Positions 6,313-8,718 of a DNA stretch of 8,718 nucleotides are shown here, one piece after another. The notes under the pieces were generated by a model that was given only the letters and a program-made list of their open reading frames with translations, searched no databases and was not told the origin of the DNA. Source of the DNA: an uncultured Oscillospiraceae bacterium (GTDB lineage: Bacteria; Bacillota; Clostridia; Oscillospirales; Oscillospiraceae); the NCBI GenBank assembly GCA_900758315.1, contig CAAERF010000213.1, positions 1 through 8,718 on the forward strand, read 5' to 3'. Each line of letters starts with the position of its first letter. Position 1 is the first letter of the stretch. Position numbers and translations under genes: made by a program.

Positions 6313-6438
6313 TCATTGCAATCTGATATAGTACTCAATGTATTCCTTGGTCATTTGCATGACCTCAAGCTCGGCCTTATCCTTTTGCGTAAGCGTTTCT
6401 CTTCTGTGGGTATAGCTCCTTTGCTGAGCTGGTTTTGT
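6313..6438 (-). pseudogene. Small start-less reading frame, possible remnant
   Basis: After the YodL-domain gene an AAAGGAG site is followed by a frame reading YTHRRETLTQKDKAELEV and then MQMTKEYIEYYIRLQ, ending with TGA at 6315-6313. The composition is protein-like (charged, helix-forming), but there is no ATG, GTG or TTG at proper distance from the ribosome site. The first in-frame ATG is at 6360, leaving only 15 codons. It may be a small gene that lost its start, a decayed C-terminal extension of the upstream gene in a shifted frame, or chance. Confidence 0.3.
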
Positions 6439-7010
6439 TATCGTTCTTCGCGTGCAACGCTGCGTTTCTTGGCTTGTTCCAGCCCCGGCAGCAGGTCATC
6501 CACCTGTTTGTAGCCAATCGGCTCCACATAATAGGCGTGTGCCTCACCGCCCTCATGCGTCACAATAATATCGCTGACAGACAAAGAGCGCATCTTCCTG
6601 CCGTTGGGGCGGTTTTCCTGATTGTGCAGGCAGTAAAGGCTGTCCAGTGTCTGCCAGCATTCCATCTGCCCACGGTACACCAGCTTATAGGATGTGGCAT
6701 TTATATGGTCTTTGGTGTAGTCATACCGTAAAAACGCAATTTCACGGTTGTTGGTCTGGTAGATCTCATACGGCAGCAGCTCATGCTTTTCACTTCGCAG
6801 CCCCCACGGAAAAACGGTGCCCTTTTCAAAGGCAAGAGGCTGGCTCAGATTCTCCGGAAACACAACCGGAATGATGGGTTCGCCACAATACAAAGAAGCG
6901 TAAATTCTGGTTTTGAATTTCTCTGCATCGACATACGGAATGCGCTCCCGAACGCATCCGTTGCAGTCAAGATATTCGATATAGCCGATGACATTATCGT
7001 GTTTGCTCAT
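6438..7010 (-). CDS. YodL-domain protein of ICE accessory region
   Basis: A 190-residue protein. The N-terminal part, NVIGYIEYLDCNGCVRERIPYVDAEKF (about 6-32) with GEPIIPVVF (43-51), resembles the short modules often paired with YodL. The C-terminal part, YEIYQTNNREIAFLRYD (81-97), SYKLVYRGQM (107-116), the LDSLYCLHNQENRP run and SLSVSDIIVTHEGGEAHAYYVEPIGYKQVDDLL (142-174), is a YodL domain, found in ICE and phage multi-domain proteins with unknown biochemical function. I start at the ATG at 7010, preceded by GGGAG at about 10 bases. A longer frame to 7142 lies in another gene and is rejected. It overlaps the upstream gene by 17 bases and ends in SVAREER. No close downstream partner follows. 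Confidence 0.8.
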   Translation of the reverse strand: MSKHDNVIGYIEYLDCNGCVRERIPYVDAEKFKTRIYASLYCGEPIIPVVFPENLSQPLAFEKGTVFPWGLRSEKHELLPYEIYQTNNREIAFLRYDYTKDHINATSYKLVYRGQMECWQTLDSLYCLHNQENRPNGRKMRSLSVSDIIVTHEGGEAHAYYVEPIGYKQVDDLLPGLEQAKKRSVAREER

Positions 7011-7758
7011 CTCGGTGATTCTCCCTTTTTCTTTTGCGGGGCAGGCCGTTTTCATCGTACATATTTGGGTTTGCCGCGGGGATATGCCAGCCAAACAACG
7101 AACCTGCTTCCATCGCGGCAATCTGCGCCTTGTCGGCACCATGGTATTGATTCAGTTCCGCAATGCGTTTGTCTATCTCTGTCTTGCTGCCGGTAAGGCC
7201 TTTCAGCGGAATATATCCGGGTACACCGTATTTGATGGCAATGGGCTCGCCGGTGCTGCGCAGGCGCGTATTGCAAAACTCCGGCATATTCTTTGCTTTA
7301 CGCTGTACTTCCATCAGAGCCGTTTTATGATAGGCATACAGGTAAAAATTGTACTCGCCGCGCATAGGATTGCACAGAAGGTAAAACAATCTGCGCTGCG
7401 TTTCGATGCACAATGCAATCTAGACACAATCACGCAAGGGGATTCTGGCTTCCTGCCATCGCGCAGTATGCTTAGCCATGGTGGCGCGGTCTTTCAGCAA
7501 GCCATTTTCGCTCAGCGCAGAAACCACATGATCAAGCTCTGTGCAGAAAACCTTGTACGCATCATCCGCCATGATTTTCCCGGTGTGCGGAAACCAGCTT
7601 GTAAAAAAGCCCTCGTCATCCGCGCCAAAATCCCCACGCAAATGCCCAATACAGGCTTTTTCCTGTGCTTCGTCTGAGGTGCTGTAACAGTAGATTTGTT
7701 CCTCTGCAGGGGCAGCGCCAATGTGCATCACGGTGCCTTTATAATTCATATCCATCAT
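6994..7758 (-). pseudogene. ICE accessory gene interrupted by one in-frame amber codon
   Basis: A single reading frame of 254 codons broken only by TAG at 7422-7420. Upstream: MMDMNYKGTVMHIGAAPAEE... CYSTSDEAQEKACIGHLRGDFGADDEGFFTSWF ... HTARWQEARIPLRDCV. Downstream in the same frame: IALCIETQRRLFYLLCNPMRGEYNFYLYAYHK, then RLRSTGEPIAIKYGVPGYIPLKGLTG and AMEAGSLFGWHIPAANPNMYDENGLPRKRK. From memory, similar ICE proteins read straight through with a Tyr at the equivalent place, so a TAT/TAC to TAG change is the simplest cause. The start ATG at 7758 overlaps the DUF3846 stop as ATGA, with AAAGG 8 bases upstream. A TTG at 7413 could restart the downstream part but has no visible ribosome site. Function unknown; no named domain recognised with certainty. 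Confidence 0.7.
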
Positions 7759-8159
7759 CGACTCAACCTTTCCCAAAAAGAAATCTTACTTCCAAAGCGC
7801 TCGTCCGGTGGGCGGATCTTCGCCGCCGGAAAATCACCGGACCGCATATCTTCCACCTGCGGTAGAAACAGCAGGCGACTGTATCGATCTGCCTGTTCCT
7901 TGGATAAACCCACGATTTTGTCTCCGTTCAGCCCACAGATCAGAAACCGCCCTCTGATGGTCAGTCCATCATCGTTGATTTGCCGGTTGTATTTCAGCCG
8001 ACTTTGCTCACAGCTGCATATCAGCCCGATTTTGGGGGTTCCAAACGGTTTCAGAATCTGGTAATCTCCCTCAACGACCTGCGCTACGGCTTCTGCCGAG
8101 CTGGCAAAGCCCGCCTGATAGGGGCAGTAACCGGATTCCACGATTAAATATCTCGTCAT
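7755..8159 (-). CDS. DUF3846-domain protein
   Basis: A 134-residue protein matching the DUF3846 pattern: an N-terminal strand MTRYLIVESGYCPYQAGF, GDYQILKPFGTPKIGLICSCE (31-51, the Y.....PF.D....V.N.E equivalent), LKYNRQINDDGLTIRGRFLICGL (55-77), and a C-terminal tail. The domain is common in ICE, plasmid and phage accessory genes and has no established activity. The ATG at 8159 has a TGAGGTG site 5 bases upstream, overlapping the parB stop region (gap 9 bases). Its TGA overlaps the next ATG. The gene appears complete and is tightly packed between neighbours. Confidence 0.8.
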   Translation of the reverse strand: MTRYLIVESGYCPYQAGFASSAEAVAQVVEGDYQILKPFGTPKIGLICSCEQSRLKYNRQINDDGLTIRGRFLICGLNGDKIVGLSKEQADRYSRLLFLPQVEDMRSGDFPAAKIRPPDERFGSKISFWERLSR

Positions 8160-8168
8160 AGGAACACC

Positions 8169-8630
8169 TCATCGGCTGTCATGCTGGTGGCTTCGGTAGT
8201 AGTTTTCCAACAGCTTCACAATGAGATTCTGCATTTGGTCACTGGTAAAACCTTTGGGGAAATAGCGCTCGACCTTGGAAACGGCAATCGTGAGCTGCGG
8301 CTCACGCGGCTTTACGCTGGGGGAACGGGCAGACATGATCTCGTGGATTGTGTCTTTCGTCAGGACGCTTTCCTTGCTGGCAGCTTTGAGCTTTTGCGCT
8401 TGGGATAAGGACGGCGTGCAACCTTCTTCTTCCATGTAAGAGAGAAATTCTTCCTGTTCCTCCGGCGTCAGGTAGCTCAGCTCCACCGCAGGGGTGGTCT
8501 TGAGTCTGCCGTCGTCCACAAGCTGCATCAGGTCGGGGGTGAGTTTGTTCAGGCGGATAAAACGCTCTACTTGGTGGCTACTATCACCAGCGGTTTCACC
8601 AATGATTTGCGTACTTCGGTTTCCAGAAAA
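8169..8630 (-). pseudogene. parB: ParB/Spo0J-type partition protein, C-terminal half only
   Basis: ParB proteins bind a centromere-like site and, with ParA, keep the excised or replicating element in the cell. Here only the helix-turn-helix and C-terminal parts remain: NRSTQIIGETAGDSSHQVERFIRLNKL, then ELSYLTPEEQEEFL, TPSLSQAQKLKAASKE and VSKVERYFPKGFTSDQMQNLIVKLLENYYRS. The N-terminal CTP-binding/ParB-box domain (about 120-150 residues in ICE homologues) is missing. At 8630 the frame enters an inverted-repeat sequence that looks like the end of an insertion sequence, and the only start (ATG at 8645) lies inside that sequence with no ribosome site. The rest of the gene may resume beyond the right edge. 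Confidence 0.8.
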
Positions 8631-8656
8631 GGGGCTGTTGCACATGTGACAGCCCC
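8631..8656. terminator. GC-rich hairpin with U-tract on both sides
   Basis: Eight-bp perfect stem GGGGCTGT/ACAGCCCC with a 10-base loop that itself contains the palindrome CACATGTG. On the plus strand it is followed by TCTTTTATT and on the minus strand by TTTTC. It could stop transcription in both directions, and on the minus strand would block entry into the remaining parB and downstream accessory genes. Confidence 0.5.
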
Positions 8657-8718
8657 TCTTTTATTCGTAGAATCGAAAAATAAAAAGCATGTTTTTGTGA
8701 AAATAAAAGCATGTGCAA
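8631..8718. mobile_element. Probable insertion-sequence terminus interrupting parB, element continues beyond window
   Basis: At the exact point where parB coding stops, the sequence begins GGGGCTGTTGCACATGTG and folds with ACAGCCCC (8-bp perfect arms 8631-8638 / 8649-8656). AT-rich DNA follows with a direct repeat AAATAAAA(A)GCATGT (about 8678-8692 and 8701-8714), and CATGTGCAA at 8710-8718 is an inverted copy of TTGCACATG at 8639-8647. GGGGCTGT-type ends with subterminal repeats are seen in some IS families (IS1182-like, from memory). No transposase is visible in these 88 bases. A plain bidirectional terminator is the alternative, but its place inside a coding frame argues for insertion. Confidence 0.5.

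Noticed and set aside
7011..7142. N-terminal extension of the YodL-domain protein to 7142
   Set aside because: The added residues are an out-of-frame reading of the upstream gene, and the ATG at 7010 has a good ribosome site.
7420..7422. TAG reassigned as a sense codon throughout the element
   Set aside because: Only one internal TAG is seen in about 8 kb of coding sequence, and no suppressor tRNA is visible. A single nonsense mutation explains it better.
6988..7677. A 229-codon plus-strand frame spanning the amber codon region
   Set aside because: No ribosome site and no recognisable protein, and it is antisense to the minus-strand accessory gene, which has family-like sequence and an ATGA-coupled start.
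8631..8645. ATG at 8645 as the true start of ParB
   Set aside because: It lies in the hairpin/IS-like terminus, has no ribosome site, and would give a ParB lacking its whole N-terminal domain.
1..8718. tRNA or rRNA genes, CRISPR arrays, integrase attachment sites
   Set aside because: I saw no cloverleaf-like sequence, regularly spaced repeats or tRNA 3'-end repeats in any gap; nearly all the window is protein-coding or its remnants.

Overview
The window is part of a Gram-positive integrative and conjugative element (ICE), probably from a gut Clostridia/Oscillospiraceae host. This rests on a gene order familiar from such ICEs (ParB, DUF3846, YodL-domain protein, SNF2/methylase protein, relaxase, PcfB, ArdC-like, VirD4, Maff2/VirB2-like, VirB6), strong Shine-Dalgarno sites, frequent stop/start overlaps and moderately high GC. 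Host and element assignments come from reading the proteins, not from a database search. Every recognised gene is on the minus strand, so transcription runs from the right edge to the left.

Right part (about 8718 to 6438, in transcription order): a probable insertion-sequence terminus (8631 to the right edge) interrupts parB, leaving its C-terminal half. Then come a DUF3846 protein, an accessory gene split by one in-frame amber codon, and a YodL-domain protein. They are tightly packed, with short gaps or overlaps. A roughly 250-base gap (6185-6437) holds a start-less small reading frame, a perfect 14-bp inverted repeat and an intrinsic terminator.

Middle part (6184 to 4794): a collapsed locus. 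The N-terminal ~245 residues of a large SNF2 helicase/DNA-methylase-type ICE protein are joined, out of frame, to the C-terminal part of a PAPS-reductase-like protein. That in turn is joined in frame to what looks like the C-terminal coiled coil of the relaxase. The helicase body and the catalytic half of the relaxase are absent from the window.

Left part (4864 to 1): an apparently intact transfer block of PcfB (DUF3801), an ArdC-like protein whose metallopeptidase motif looks degenerate, the VirD4/TraG coupling ATPase, and a small secreted Maff2/VirB2-like membrane protein. A RelB-RelE toxin-antitoxin cassette with its own promoter sits between this and the next transfer gene. A 20-codon leader peptide then overlaps the TTG start of a VirB6-like channel protein, which runs off the left edge.

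Taken together, the coupling-protein and channel genes are open, while the DNA-processing side (ParB, helicase/methylase, relaxase) is broken. The simplest reading is a decaying ICE that cannot process its own DNA, unless intact copies lie outside the window, and that carries an addiction module inside its transfer operon.
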